From positions 40,073 to 98,323 of the forward strand of contig JAFEDD010000003.1 of assembly GCA_018241765.1 (NCBI GenBank): a stretch of DNA of 58,251 bases, written 5' to 3'. Both the position numbers and the translations under genes were made by a program. Origin of the DNA: Pseudomonadota bacterium (lineage in GTDB: Bacteria; Pseudomonadota; Gammaproteobacteria; Burkholderiales; Casimicrobiaceae). Positions 16,078-27,419 of this stretch are shown here, in pieces. Position 1 is the stretch's first letter; the number at the start of each line of letters is the position of its first letter. Below the pieces are notes generated by a model. The model saw only the letters and a program-made list of their open reading frames with translations, had not been told where the DNA came from and ran no database searches.

Positions 16078-18636
16078 TTCATGAACGACGCCTGCCCATC
16101 CTCCACCGCCGAAGTCGTCGGCCTCAGCGTGATCGAGGCCGAAGCGCGTTTGCGCGCGGTCGGCGAAAACCGGATCCAGACTGCCACGAGCAAGCATGTA
16201 CTGGTGCAACTCCTCGCGCGCTTTCGCAATCCGCTGGTGCTGGTGTTGCTGGCCGCTGCCATCGTGTCGGCGGCCACCGGCGAGGCGGCGAGCGCGCTGA
16301 TCATCGCCCTGATCGTGACCATCAGCGTGGTGCTCGATTTCGTGCAAGAGTTCCGAGCGGGGCAGGCAGCCGAACGGCTGGCGGCCCGCGTCGCCGTGCG
16401 CGCCACGGTGCTGCGCGATGGTGCGCCCTGTCGCGTGCCGGCGACGGCGGTGGTGCCGGGTGACGTGCTGCTGCTCGCGGCGGGGGACTTGATCGCGGCC
16501 GACGCCGTGTTGATCGAGGCGCATGACTTTTTCGTCAACCAGTCGCAATTGACCGGTGAGGCGTTTCCGGTCGAGCGACAGGCTGCGGTGCCGCCGCTCG
16601 CCGAGGATGCACCGATCGACACCGACCGCACCGACGCCGTGTTCATGGGAGGCTCGGTCGTCAGCGGCAGGGCTCGCGCGCTGGTGCGTCGCACCGGCGC
16701 GGCCACCGCGATCGGGCAGATCGCGGGCGCGCTCGGGCGCGACCCGCCGGCGACCGCATTCGAGCGCGGCACGCGTCAGTTCGGGTTCCTCATCATGCGC
16801 CTGACGTTCGCGCTGGTGCTGTTCGTGCTGCTGATCAACGCGGCCTTCCAGCGGCCGCTGATCGACTCGTTTCTATTCGCCGTCGCGCTGGCCGTCGGGC
16901 TGACCCCGGAGCTTCTGCCGATGGTGGTGTCGGTGACTCTGACGCGCGGCGCGCAACGCCTCGCGGCGGCAAAAGTCGTCGTCAAGCGGTTGTCGGCGAT
17001 CCAGGATCTCGGCGCGATGGACGTGCTGTGTACCGACAAGACCGGCACGCTGACCGAGGCCAGCATCCGACTGGAACAACACACCGACGGCAGTGGTCGG
17101 ACGAGTCGGCGCGTGCTCGAGCTGGTTTATCTGAACAGCCATTTCGAGACGGGCGTGTGCAGCGCACTCGACGATGCGATCGAGCAGCACGGCGGCGTCG
17201 ATGTGAGCGGCTGGGTGAAGCTCGACGAGGTGCCCTTCGATTTCGAACGCCGGCGCGTCTCGGTGCTGATCGAGCGCGACGGCGTTCGGCAGCTGGTGGT
17301 GAAGGGAGCGCCGGAGGACGTTTTGCGCCTGTGCACACATGTCGAGGAAGGCGGCGTCGTGCAGCCGCTCGACGCCGCTGCGCATGCGCGGTTGCAGGCG
17401 ACCTACGAGCGTCTGAGCGACGCCGGGCTGCGCCTGCTCGGTGTCGCGTGGCGCGAGGTGCCGCGCGAGCATGCGCACGCCGTGGTCGGTGATGAGAGCG
17501 AACTCGTGTTCGCCGGCTACGCGGCGTTTCTCGACCCACCGAAGGCGAGCGCGGCGGGGGCGCTCGCGGCACTTGCGCGCGACGGCGTGCGCGTCAAAGT
17601 CATCACCGGCGACAACGAGCGCGTCGCCCGTCATGTCTGCACGCAGATCGGCTTCGCGGTGCAAGGCGTGCTCACCGGCGCGCAGCTCGATGCGCTGAAC
17701 GACGAAGCGCTGCGCGCGCGCATGACGAAGGTCAATCTCGTCTGTCGGGCCAATCCGGCGCAGAAGAACCGGGTGCTGCTGGCGCTCAAGGCGCGCGGGC
17801 ACGTGGTCGGCTTTCTCGGCGACGGCATCAACGATGCACCGGCGCTGCATTCGGCCGACGTCGGCATCTCGGTCGATGGCGCTGTGGACGTCGCCAAGCA
17901 GGCGGCGGCGTTGATCCTCATGGAGCGCGACCTCGGCGTGCTGCACGCCGGCATTCGCGAAGGGCGCCGCACGTTCGGCAACGTGATGAAGTACATCATG
18001 ATGGCGACCAGTTCGAACTTCGGCAACATGTTCAGCATGGCGGCCGCGACGCTGGTGCTGCCATTTCTGCCCCTGCTGCCGCTGCAGATCCTGCTGAACA
18101 ACCTGCTCTACGACGTCTCGGAGCTCGCGCTGCCGCTCGACCGCGTCGATGACGAGGATCTCGCGCGGCCGCGCCATTGGGACATGGCGTTCATTCGCAA
18201 CTTCATGCTCAGCGTCGGGCCGCTCAGCTCGCTGTTCGATTTCCTGACCTTCTATCTGCTGCTGCACGTGCTCAGCGCCGGCGAGGTGCTGTTCCGCACT
18301 GGCTGGTTCGTCGAGTCGATCGCCACCCAGGTGCTGGTGATCTTCGTCATTCGCACCCGGCGCTCGCCGTGGGCGAGCCGTCCGCACCCGGCGCTGCTCG
18401 CGCTGGCGCTCGCCGTCGTGGCGGTGGCGATGGCGCTGCCGTTCACGCCGCTCGCCCCGGCGCTGGGCTTCGTGCCGCTGCCGGGCGAGTATTTCCTGCT
18501 GCTCGCGGTGCTGCTTCCTGCCTATCTGCTGGTGGTGGAGGCGGGCAAGCGCTTGTTCTACGCGCGGTTTGCGGCGCATCGGCGCGGCGGCGGCCGACGG
18601 CGCGGCTCAGCCGTGGCGGGCACCCCGGCAAAATAG
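16069..18636 (+). CDS. magnesium-type P-type ATPase (MgtA/MgtB-like)
   Basis: An 855-residue P-type ATPase. It has the phosphorylation motif DKTGTLT (Asp at codon 17035-17037), LTGEAFPVE in the actuator domain, GAPEDVL in the nucleotide domain and [20 protein letters not shown] at the hinge. [17 protein letters not shown] and [17 protein letters not shown] are typical of MgtA-type magnesium importers rather than of calcium or heavy-metal pumps. N-terminal metal-binding CXXC motifs are absent. The start is uncertain: GTG 16051, ATG 16069 or ATG 16081, all without a Shine-Dalgarno and all near a perfect inverted repeat. It is followed after five bases by yheS. Confidence 0.85.
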   Translation: MARFMNDACPSSTAEVVGLSVIEAEARLRAVGENRIQTATSKHVLVQLLARFRNPLVLVLLAAAIVSAATGEAASALIIALIVTISVVLDFVQEFRAGQAAERLAARVAVRATVLRDGAPCRVPATAVVPGDVLLLAAGDLIAADAVLIEAHDFFVNQSQLTGEAFPVERQAAVPPLAEDAPIDTDRTDAVFMGGSVVSGRARALVRRTGAATAIGQIAGALGRDPPATAFERGTRQFGFLIMRLTFALVLFVLLINAAFQRPLIDSFLFAVALAVGLTPELLPMVVSVTLTRGAQRLAAAKVVVKRLSAIQDLGAMDVLCTDKTGTLTEASIRLEQHTDGSGRTSRRVLELVYLNSHFETGVCSALDDAIEQHGGVDVSGWVKLDEVPFDFERRRVSVLIERDGVRQLVVKGAPEDVLRLCTHVEEGGVVQPLDAAAHARLQATYERLSDAGLRLLGVAWREVPREHAHAVVGDESELVFAGYAAFLDPPKASAAGALAALARDGVRVKVITGDNERVARHVCTQIGFAVQGVLTGAQLDALNDEALRARMTKVNLVCRANPAQKNRVLLALKARGHVVGFLGDGINDAPALHSADVGISVDGAVDVAKQAAALILMERDLGVLHAGIREGRRTFGNVMKYIMMATSSNFGNMFSMAAATLVLPFLPLLPLQILLNNLLYDVSELALPLDRVDDEDLARPRHWDMAFIRNFMLSVGPLSSLFDFLTFYLLLHVLSAGEVLFRTGWFVESIATQVLVIFVIRTRRSPWASRPHPALLALALAVVAVAMALPFTPLAPALGFVPLPGEYFLLLAVLLPAYLLVVEAGKRLFYARFAAHRRGGGRRRGSAVAGTPAK

Positions 18637-18641
18637 GGGGC

Positions 18642-20600
<1,959 letters not shown>

Positions 20601-20645
20601 GCCGCCCGCGCGCGTACGCCGTCGCGGAAATCGTTCATCGCGAGC

Positions 20646-20771
20646 CAACAACTTTTTGCTGAAATCCGCATCCACAACGGGCTTGCGGCTCGATTCGACG
20701 TAAAGCCGACTTTCCGGCTTTTCCGGCGCCAAGCCCGTTGTGGATGCGGCTTTCGCAAAAAAGCCGTATCG
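20646..20771. repeat. dispersed palindromic element, copy 2 (well preserved)
   Basis: It fills the gap between two convergent genes, yheS and the hydroxyacyl-CoA dehydrogenase. The left core CCGCATCCACAACGGGCTTG is an exact reverse complement of the right core CAAGCCCGTTGTGGATGCGG. The outer ends (CAACAACTTTTT and AAAAAAGCCGTATCG) also pair roughly. The centre has AAAGCCGACTTT, one base off the palindrome of copies 1 and 4. The RNA would make a stem of about 40 bp, which may serve as a two-way terminator here. Confidence 0.88.
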
Positions 20772-20820
20772 ACCGCGACGCTTCGTCGCGGCCACCCGCG
20801 TCGGCGGTGCGGCCGGCGCC

Positions 20821-21672
20821 TCAGCCGTAGCGGTAGAAGCCGCGCCCGGTCTTGCGGCCCAGATAGCCGGCCGCGACCATTTCCTTCAGCAGCGGCGCCG
20901 GGCGGTATTTCGGGTCGTTGAAGCCTTCGTAGAACACGTTCATGACGGCGATCATGACGTCGAGCCCGATCATGTCGGCCAGCGCGAGCGGGCCGATGGG
21001 TTGGTTGGTGCCGAGTTTCATGCCTTGGTCGATGTCCTCGGCGGTGGCGAGCCCTTCCTGCAGGCAAAAGATGGCCTCGTTGATCATCGGGCAGAGAATG
21101 CGGTTGACCACGAAGCCCGGCGAGTTCCTGACGGTGATCGGCGTCTTGCCCAGCGCCGTGGCGAGCGCCTGTGCGGTGGCGAGCGTGGCGTCGCTGGTGG
21201 CGAGGCCGCGGATCAATTCGACCAGCGCCATCATCGGCACCGGGTTGAAGAAATGCATGCCGATCACGCGGTCGGCTCGCGTGGTGGCGGCCGCGAGCTG
21301 GGTGATCGAGATCGACGAGGTGTTGGTCGCGATGATGGTGTCGGCCGGCAAGAGCGCGTCGAGATCTTTCAGGATCTTGACCTTCAGCGGCTCGTTCTCG
21401 GTGGCCGCTTCGATGACATAGTTGCAGCTGGCGAGCGCGGCCATCGTGCCGGAGGTCTTGATGCGCGCCATCGCGGCGGCCTTTTGTTCGGCGGTGATTT
21501 TTTCTTTCTTCAGCAGACGGTCGAGGCTGCCGCTGATGGTGGTGACGCCACGTTCGAGCGCGGCGGCGTTGATGTCGACCATCAGTGCGTCGATGCCTGC
21601 CACGGCGCAGGCCTGCGCGATGCCGTTGCCCATGGTGCCGGCACCGATGATGCCTACCGTTTTGATCGTCAT
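20821..21672 (-). CDS. 3-hydroxybutyryl-CoA dehydrogenase
   Basis: A 283-residue NAD-dependent 3-hydroxyacyl-CoA dehydrogenase of the short, single-function type. The Rossmann motif GAGTMGNGIAQ is near the N-terminus, followed by ATNTSSISIT, the catalytic-histidine block GMHFFNPVPMMALVE and NSPGFVVNRI, with the helical C-terminal dimer domain complete. It oxidises 3-hydroxyacyl-CoA (or reduces acetoacetyl-CoA) in butyrate, polyhydroxybutyrate or aromatic-acid metabolism; no other pathway gene adjoins it, so paaH or hbd cannot be chosen. Confidence 0.92.
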   Translation of the reverse strand: MTIKTVGIIGAGTMGNGIAQACAVAGIDALMVDINAAALERGVTTISGSLDRLLKKEKITAEQKAAAMARIKTSGTMAALASCNYVIEAATENEPLKVKILKDLDALLPADTIIATNTSSISITQLAAATTRADRVIGMHFFNPVPMMALVELIRGLATSDATLATAQALATALGKTPITVRNSPGFVVNRILCPMINEAIFCLQEGLATAEDIDQGMKLGTNQPIGPLALADMIGLDVMIAVMNVFYEGFNDPKYRPAPLLKEMVAAGYLGRKTGRGFYRYG

Positions 21673-21735
21673 GTGAATGCTCCGTGTCGGTCGAGAAGGG
21701 GTTGGCTGCGATTTTACGAAGGCGTGTCGGGCAAA

Positions 21736-22797
21736 ATGAGGCCGATGCCCGCCTCGTCCGCCTCCCCCGATTCGACGGCCGTCGCGACACCGCATCCAGA
21801 GCATCTCACGGTCGGTGTCGGCGCGGCGCTGGCGGCGGGCCTGCTTTGGGGGCTCGTATTCGTGGTGCCCTTGCTGCTGCCCGAGTATCCGGCCACGCTG
21901 TTGTCGTTCGGTCGCTATTTCGCGTTCGGGCTGGTGACGCTGCCGATCGCGTGGTGGCAGCGCCGCGCGCTGCGGCGACTGACGCGGGCCGACTGGTGGC
22001 TGGCGGCGCGGCTCTCCATCGTCGGCAATTTCATCTACTACCTCGCGCTCTCGGCGGCCATCCAACTGGCCGGCGCACCGCTGCCCACGTTGATCATCGG
22101 CACGCTGCCGGTGGTGATCGCCGTGGTGGCGAATCAGGGCAGTCACGCCGCGCACCGCATTTCGTGGGCGCGGCTCGCGCCCTCGCTGGTGTTGATCTCG
22201 GCTGGGCTGCTGTTCGTCAACGCCGATCAGGTGGCGCGGCTGCATGCGAGCGGCGCGCTGCCCGCCTACCTCGGTGGCGCCGCGCTGGCCATCGTCGCCA
22301 ACGCCGCGTGGACGTGGTATCCAATCCACAACGCCCGCTGGCTGCATGCCCATCGTGAGCACACCTCGACCACATGGGCGACGGCGCAGGGCATCACCAC
22401 GCTGCCGATGGCGGCGCTGGGGCTCGCGCTTTCACTGGCGTGGCTGCGCGGCACCGGCGACGCCCGCTTCGCGCAGTCGCTGTCGGGGCCGGAGCCGATG
22501 ACATTCTGGCTGCTGATGACGGTGGTTGGTTTTGGCGCATCGTGGCTCGGCACGCTGCTGTGGAACATCGCCAGCAAGAACACCCCGACGGCGCTGACCG
22601 GGCAACTGATCGTGTTCGAAACGCTCGCTGCGCTGGCGTATGCGTATCTGGTGTACCAGCGTTCGCCGAGTGGCTTCGAAATCGCCGGCATTGCGCTCTT
22701 GGTGCTCGGCGTGCTGGTCGGCGTGCGAGCGCTGGCCAATCCCGCTCAGACCCGCACGCGGCCACGATCGTCGGCGCGCGATGACGGCTTGGCTTGA
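21736..22797 (+). CDS. EamA/DMT-family membrane transporter
   Basis: A protein of about 353 residues with ten predicted membrane segments in two repeats, beginning VGVGAALAAGLLWGLVFVVP. Sequence such as TWYPIHNARWLHAH in the middle and FETLAALAYAYLVYQ near the end fit the drug/metabolite transporter superfamily. The substrate is unknown; such proteins typically export amino acids or metabolites. Starts at ATG 21736 or 21745 cannot be separated, and neither has a clear Shine-Dalgarno. It is divergent from the dehydrogenase gene. Confidence 0.85.
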   Translation: MRPMPASSASPDSTAVATPHPEHLTVGVGAALAAGLLWGLVFVVPLLLPEYPATLLSFGRYFAFGLVTLPIAWWQRRALRRLTRADWWLAARLSIVGNFIYYLALSAAIQLAGAPLPTLIIGTLPVVIAVVANQGSHAAHRISWARLAPSLVLISAGLLFVNADQVARLHASGALPAYLGGAALAIVANAAWTWYPIHNARWLHAHREHTSTTWATAQGITTLPMAALGLALSLAWLRGTGDARFAQSLSGPEPMTFWLLMTVVGFGASWLGTLLWNIASKNTPTALTGQLIVFETLAALAYAYLVYQRSPSGFEIAGIALLVLGVLVGVRALANPAQTRTRPRSSARDDGLA

Positions 22798-22825
22798 TCG
22801 ACGGCGCGCGAGCGACGTCGAGGGG

Positions 22826-23905
22826 TCACGCGCCCAGCCGCCAGCCGAGCGCTCGCCCTTGCGTCAGCGGCACGATGGTTTCCTGGCCGAACGCAAAGGC
22901 GTCCGGCGGCGACCATGTTTCGCGCCGCAGCGTGATCGTGCCGGCGTTGCGCGGCAGACCGTAGAAGCGTGCACCGAAGCGGCTGGCGAAGGCGTCGAGC
23001 TTGTCGAGAGCGCCGACGGCGTCGAACGCCTCGGCGTACAGTTCCATCGCGGCGTGCGACGTGAAGCATCCCGCCGCGCCGCAGCAGGTCTCCTTGCTGT
23101 TGCGCGAATGCGGCGCGCTGTCGGTGCCGAGGAAGAACTTGGGTGAGCCCGACGTGGCAGCGGCGAGCAGGCGCTGGCGGTGGCTCTCGCGCTTCAGGAT
23201 CGGCAGGCAATAGAGATGCGGTCGAATGCCGCCGCTGAAGATCGACGTGCGGTTGAAGAGCAGATGCTGCGGCGTGATGGTGGCACCGACGTTGGCGGCT
23301 GCCGCGTCGACGAAGTCCGCCGCCTCGCGCGTGGTGATGTGCTCGACGACGACCTTCAGCGCCGGAAAATCGCGCACGATCTGCGTCAGCGAGTGCTCGA
23401 CGAAGATCGCCTCGCGGTCGAACACGTCGGTGGCCGGATCGGTGGTTTCGCCGTGAATGCACAGCACCACACCATGTTGCTGCATCGCGGCGAGCACCGG
23501 GTAGACGTTCTTCAGTGCCGTGACGCCGGAGTCGGAATGGGTCGTGGCCCCCGCCGGGTAATACTTGAACGCCTTGATGAAACCCGATTCGGCGACCCGC
23601 GCTACCTCGTCCGCCGTCGTGTGATCGGTCAGATAGAGCGTCATCAACGGTTCGAACGTGGCGTCCGCCGGGCACGCCCGCAGGATGCGCTCGCGGTACG
23701 CCGCCGCCATCGCCACCGTGGTCACCGGCGGCTTCAGGTTCGGCATGACCAGAGCGCGGCCGAACTGCCGTGCCGTGAACGGCAACACGCTCTCCAGCGC
23801 AGCGCCGTCGCGCAGGTGCAGATGAAAATCATCGGGTCGACCCAGCCGAAGTTCGGTCACCGCGGCGAAGGGGGGCGAGGCAGAGGCGCCGGATTCGTTG
23901 GACAC
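22826..23905 (-). CDS. pyrC: dihydroorotase PyrC
   Basis: A type II dihydroorotase that cyclises N-carbamoyl-aspartate in pyrimidine synthesis. The binuclear zinc site is complete: DDFHLHLRDG, the carboxylated lysine in GFIKAFKYYPAGATT, CIHGE, VEHITT and the aspartate in GTDSAPH. No ATG is available near the expected start. GTG 23905 (359 residues) is given; GTG 23860 (344 residues) would agree better with the E. coli length of 348. Neither has an evident Shine-Dalgarno. Confidence 0.93.
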   Translation of the reverse strand: MSNESGASASPPFAAVTELRLGRPDDFHLHLRDGAALESVLPFTARQFGRALVMPNLKPPVTTVAMAAAYRERILRACPADATFEPLMTLYLTDHTTADEVARVAESGFIKAFKYYPAGATTHSDSGVTALKNVYPVLAAMQQHGVVLCIHGETTDPATDVFDREAIFVEHSLTQIVRDFPALKVVVEHITTREAADFVDAAAANVGATITPQHLLFNRTSIFSGGIRPHLYCLPILKRESHRQRLLAAATSGSPKFFLGTDSAPHSRNSKETCCGAAGCFTSHAAMELYAEAFDAVGALDKLDAFASRFGARFYGLPRNAGTITLRRETWSPPDAFAFGQETIVPLTQGRALGWRLGA

Positions 23906-23989
23906 GTTGGACAGGCGGGCGCGCGAAGGCGGAGACCCGGCATTATCGCCGCAGGCGACGGTGTGCCGTCGGGCCGGTCGGGGCGTCGC

Positions 23990-23995
23990 TATAAT
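23990..23995 (+). promoter_or_regulatory. possible dksA -10 box
   Basis: A perfect TATAAT lies 100 bases before the dksA start, and a second -10-like TACAAT sits at 24011-24016. No good -35 hexamer was found 16-18 bases upstream of either. Confidence 0.35.
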
Positions 23996-24094
23996 CCGGC
24001 GCCGCGCGGTTACAATACCGGGTTTGGCGCGGCAACGCTGATAGAAGCGACAGACGCACCGATCGACGTCCGACACGAGGCAACAGACACAGAC

Positions 24095-24643
24095 ATGGCG
24101 ACCACGACCAAGGCGAAGACTGCCCCGACCGCAAAGAAGGCGGCCCCGGCTCCGGCCGCGGGCAAAGCCAGCAAAGCCGGCAAGGTGGCGACGGCACCGG
24201 CGAGCGCCGTGGCCAGCTCCGGCGCCAAGGCTTGGGCCGGTCTGACCGAAGCGCAAATCCTCGCGCAGCCGGAATCCGAATACATGAGCAAGGCGCAACT
24301 CGCGTTCTTTCGCGAGAAGCTGGTCGAGCTGCGCGCCAACATTCTGACCAACGCGACCGACACCGGCGAGCACCTCCGCGACACCGAAGTGGCCACCGAC
24401 CCATCCGACCGCGCGACGCAGGAAGAGGAATACACGCTCGAGCTGCGCACTCGCGACCGCGAGCGCAAGCTGCTGAAAAAAGTCGACAAGTCGCTGCGCA
24501 TGGTCGACGACGGCAGTTTCGGGTGGTGCGAGGAGACCGGCGAGCCGATCGGCGTCGCGCGCCTCATCGCGCGGCCGACCGCCACGCTGTCGATCGAGGC
24601 GCAGGAGCGCCGCGAGCGCATGCAAAAGCTCTACGGCGATTGA
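24095..24643 (+). CDS. dksA: DksA, RNA polymerase-binding transcription factor
   Basis: A 182-residue DksA. The coiled-coil carries the tip residues in a DPSDRATQEEE segment (Asp-Ala-type tip, here D then ASDRA-like DPSDRA), which reach into the RNA polymerase secondary channel with ppGpp. The zinc-finger region reads GWCEETGEPIGVARLIARP and later LSIEAQERRE, so only one of four cysteines is left; this form is common outside the enterics. The first 50 residues are almost all Ala, Lys, Thr and Pro, a low-complexity extension not needed for the fold. It is divergent from pyrC. Confidence 0.93.
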   Translation: MATTTKAKTAPTAKKAAPAPAAGKASKAGKVATAPASAVASSGAKAWAGLTEAQILAQPESEYMSKAQLAFFREKLVELRANILTNATDTGEHLRDTEVATDPSDRATQEEEYTLELRTRDRERKLLKKVDKSLRMVDDGSFGWCEETGEPIGVARLIARPTATLSIEAQERRERMQKLYGD

Positions 24644-24817
24644 TGCGCTGCGCCGCAACCGCCCCGCTGCGCCGGGGAGGCGCGATAATTGACACTTCGT
24701 TGATTGACTCGCTGCCGTCGCTTCGATGACGGGCGATGCCTTTGCGCATTGCGGTGGTGACGCCGCGCGCGGCACACCTGACGAGTCAGCACGCTGTTTT
24801 CATTGAAAGGAAATGCC

Positions 24818-25420
24818 ATGAGTGCCCCGTTCTCCCTGCCGCCGCTTCCGTACGCCGACCGCGCGCTCGAACCGCTGATCTCCGCGCATACGCTGTCGTT
24901 TCACTACGGCAAGCATCACAAGGCGTACGTCGACAACCTGAACAAGCTGGTCGAAGGCAAGGATCTCGCCAAACTCTCGCTCGAAGCGATCATCAAGCAG
25001 TCGGCCGGCAACGCCGAACTCGCGGGCGTGTTCAACAACGCGGCGCAAGTCTGGAACCACACGTTCTACTGGAACAGCCTGAAACCCAACGGCGGTGGCA
25101 AGCCGACCGGGGCGATTGCCGCCGCGATCGAGCGCGACCTTGGTGGCTACGACAAGTTCAAGGCCGACTTCGCCAATGCGGCCGTCACGCAGTTCGGTTC
25201 CGGCTGGGCCTGGCTGGTGGCCGACGCTGGCGTGCTGAAGATCGTCAAGACCGGCAATGCCGAGACGCCGCTGACCCGTGGCCAAAAGCCGCTGCTCACC
25301 ATCGACGTATGGGAGCATGCCTATTACCTCGACTACCAGAACCTTCGCGCCAAGTACGTCGAAGCGCTGATCGACAAACTCCTGAACTGGGATTTCGCCA
25401 ACGCGAACCTCGCCGCCTGA
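24818..25420 (+). CDS. sodB: iron superoxide dismutase
   Basis: A 200-residue Fe/Mn-type superoxide dismutase with metal ligands in [17 protein letters not shown] and DVWEHAYY. The glutamine in [11 protein letters not shown] and the FGSGWAWL stretch point to the iron form. There is no signal peptide, so it is cytoplasmic. The ATG at 24818 is chosen because the Shine-Dalgarno GAAAGG (24805-24810) is correctly spaced. Confidence 0.95.
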   Translation: MSAPFSLPPLPYADRALEPLISAHTLSFHYGKHHKAYVDNLNKLVEGKDLAKLSLEAIIKQSAGNAELAGVFNNAAQVWNHTFYWNSLKPNGGGKPTGAIAAAIERDLGGYDKFKADFANAAVTQFGSGWAWLVADAGVLKIVKTGNAETPLTRGQKPLLTIDVWEHAYYLDYQNLRAKYVEALIDKLLNWDFANANLAA

Positions 25421-25587
25421 GCGCGGAATCCGTGCCTGTATGACGCGGGCATGGTGTGTCGCCGTCGGAACTGCTAATATCCCCCTCCCACGGGAGAAAG
25501 AGGACCTCGAACCGGCGCTGAATGAGCGCACACACGGCGCGCGGCGGAGCAACCGCCGCGCGGGTGACGACGAGAGGGAGCACCGTC

Positions 25588-26817
25588 ATGGCTTTCAAGA
25601 TCTTTCCGAAATCGCCACGCCCCGACACCCAGAAGCTCGAGCTTGAACCCATCGAGCACGCCGGCGGCAAGGGCGGAGCGGCGCGACCGACGAGTGGTCC
25701 GCACACCACCACCCCCGGTTTTCAGCCGGGCGAGACGGGTTTCAACAACTGGTCACCCAAGGCCGCCCGGATCGAGGTCGAGGAAGCGGGCGCGCTCGGG
25801 CCTTCGCTCGAAAACGCGGGCCTGATGTTTGCCCACGGCAATGCTTCCGCCGCGACTGCGGCACTGGTGCATGCGCTCGATACCGCGGAGCGCGCCCAGC
25901 CCCTGGTCTGGATGTGTCTGTTCGACCTCTACGCACGCGCCGATGAGCGCGCTTCGTTCGAGGAGCTCGCGCTTCGCTTCGTCGTGCAGTTCGAGCGCTC
26001 GGCGCCCTCGTGGGACGAGATGGCCGTGGGCAGCAACGCGGCCAACAAACCAGCGGCCACCGCCTCGGTGCGCGCCAAGCCGAAATCGCTGCTGCGCGGC
26101 GACCTCACCGACCCGCATGCGCCGGTCATCGCGGCGCTCAGCGAAGCCGCCAAGCGCAAGGAGACGAACGCGACGCCGCAGCGCTTCGATCTCGACATCG
26201 CCGAATTGCATGGGGTCAACGATGTCTGCGGCATGCTGCTCGCAGCGGCACTGGCCGGGCTTCGCCGCAAGGGCGCCGTCATCGCATTCCGCGCACTCGA
26301 GGGCACGATCCGGCGCCTCGCCGCCCCGCTGAAGGCCGGTGAGCGGACGCGCAAGGGCCAGTGGTATCTGGTGCTCGAATTGTTGCAGTGGGCCGGGCAG
26401 ACGGAAGCCTTCGAGGATCGCGCGGTCGACTTCGCGGTGACGTTCGAAATTTCGCCGCCATCGCCGGAAGCGCTGACGCCGTTGCAGCGCAGCGTGCTCA
26501 CCACGCAGGCTTCGGATGCCGCCGAGGAGGACACCGCGCTGGTCGATGATCGCATCATCTGGCTCGGCGAATTGAAAGGCGCGAACGATGCCTGCATCGC
26601 AACGCTCGCGCCCGATCGCGTGACGAGCAACCCGGTCGTCGTTGACATGCGCCAGGTGTTGCGCATCGATTTCGTCTGCGGCGGCTCGATCGCCAACGCG
26701 TTCACGCGGCTGATGGCGCAGGCCATCGACGTGCGGGTGCTCGGAGCGTCGCCGATCATTCAGGTGCTGCTGCAACTCACCGGCACCCCGGCCACGCTGT
26801 TCGTCAAGACCGTTTGA
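25588..26817 (+). CDS. internally duplicated protein with STAS-like domains, unknown function
   Basis: A 409-residue soluble protein. After a flexible, Pro/Gly-rich start (1-60), two similar modules follow. Segment 108-145 ([20 protein letters not shown] and on) parallels 259-296 ([20 protein letters not shown] and on). The motif ELHGVNDVC (206-214) parallels ELKGANDAC (328-336), each leading a STAS-like alpha/beta stretch. STAS domains often bind nucleotides or anchor regulators, but no specific role is visible. A Shine-Dalgarno GAGAGGGAG supports the start. hslV follows 49 bases downstream. Confidence 0.7.
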   Translation: MAFKIFPKSPRPDTQKLELEPIEHAGGKGGAARPTSGPHTTTPGFQPGETGFNNWSPKAARIEVEEAGALGPSLENAGLMFAHGNASAATAALVHALDTAERAQPLVWMCLFDLYARADERASFEELALRFVVQFERSAPSWDEMAVGSNAANKPAATASVRAKPKSLLRGDLTDPHAPVIAALSEAAKRKETNATPQRFDLDIAELHGVNDVCGMLLAAALAGLRRKGAVIAFRALEGTIRRLAAPLKAGERTRKGQWYLVLELLQWAGQTEAFEDRAVDFAVTFEISPPSPEALTPLQRSVLTTQASDAAEEDTALVDDRIIWLGELKGANDACIATLAPDRVTSNPVVVDMRQVLRIDFVCGGSIANAFTRLMAQAIDVRVLGASPIIQVLLQLTGTPATLFVKTV

Positions 26818-26866
26818 TCCGCCGCGCACGGCGCGCTTTTTTCAGCCGCTTCGACGGCGCTTTGGC

Positions 26867-27415
26867 ATGGATTCCACTCTCGATTTTCACGGCACCACCA
26901 TTCTCTCGGTGCGGCGCGGCAACACGGTTGCCCTGGGCGGCGATGGCCAGGTCACGCTCGGCAACATGGTCATCAAGGCGACGGCGCGCAAGGTGCGGCG
27001 GCTCTATCACGATCGCATCCTCGCGGGCTTCGCCGGTGCCACCGCCGACGCGTTCACACTCTTCGAACGCTTCGAGGGCAAGCTCGAAAAGCATCAGGGG
27101 CATCTGACCCGTGCGGCCGTCGAACTGGCGAAGGATTGGCGTCAGGACCGCGTGCTGCGGCGTCTCGAAGCCATGCTCGCCGTGGCCGACGCCAGCGCTT
27201 CGCTGATCATCACCGGCAACGGCGATGTGCTCGAACCCGAACACGGCATCGTCGCCATCGGTTCCGGCGGCGGCTTCGCGCAGGCGGCGGCGCGTGCGCT
27301 CAGCGAGCACAGCGCGCTGTCGGCGCACGACATCGTCGCCCAGTCGTTGAAGATCGCTGGCGAGATCTGCATCTACACCAACCAGCATCACGTCATCGAA
27401 GAGTTGTCGTGGTAG
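26867..27415 (+). CDS. hslV: HslV (ClpQ), proteasome-like peptidase
   Basis: This 182-residue protein is the peptidase of the HslVU protease. It has a nine-residue propeptide (MDSTLDFHG) before the catalytic threonine of [10 protein letters not shown], then GDGQVTLGN and [15 protein letters not shown], typical of the family. The ATPase partner HslU, normally encoded immediately downstream, is absent: the next gene starts five bases later and is a hydroxylase. Either hslU is elsewhere, or HslV uses another partner. Confidence 0.95.
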   Translation: MDSTLDFHGTTILSVRRGNTVALGGDGQVTLGNMVIKATARKVRRLYHDRILAGFAGATADAFTLFERFEGKLEKHQGHLTRAAVELAKDWRQDRVLRRLEAMLAVADASASLIITGNGDVLEPEHGIVAIGSGGGFAQAAARALSEHSALSAHDIVAQSLKIAGEICIYTNQHHVIEELSW

Positions 27416-27419
27416 CGCC

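Noticed and set aside
16873-18579. A 568-residue minus-strand frame inside the P-type ATPase gene
   Set aside because: It is the complement of a conserved ATPase sequence and is rich in Arg, His and Gln, as antisense frames here are.
24503-24590. Loss of the DksA zinc finger as a novelty
   Set aside because: One-cysteine DksA proteins are common in alpha- and betaproteobacteria, so this is expected.
24689-24694. TTGACA upstream of sodB as a -35 box
   Set aside because: No -10-like hexamer is found 16-18 bases downstream.
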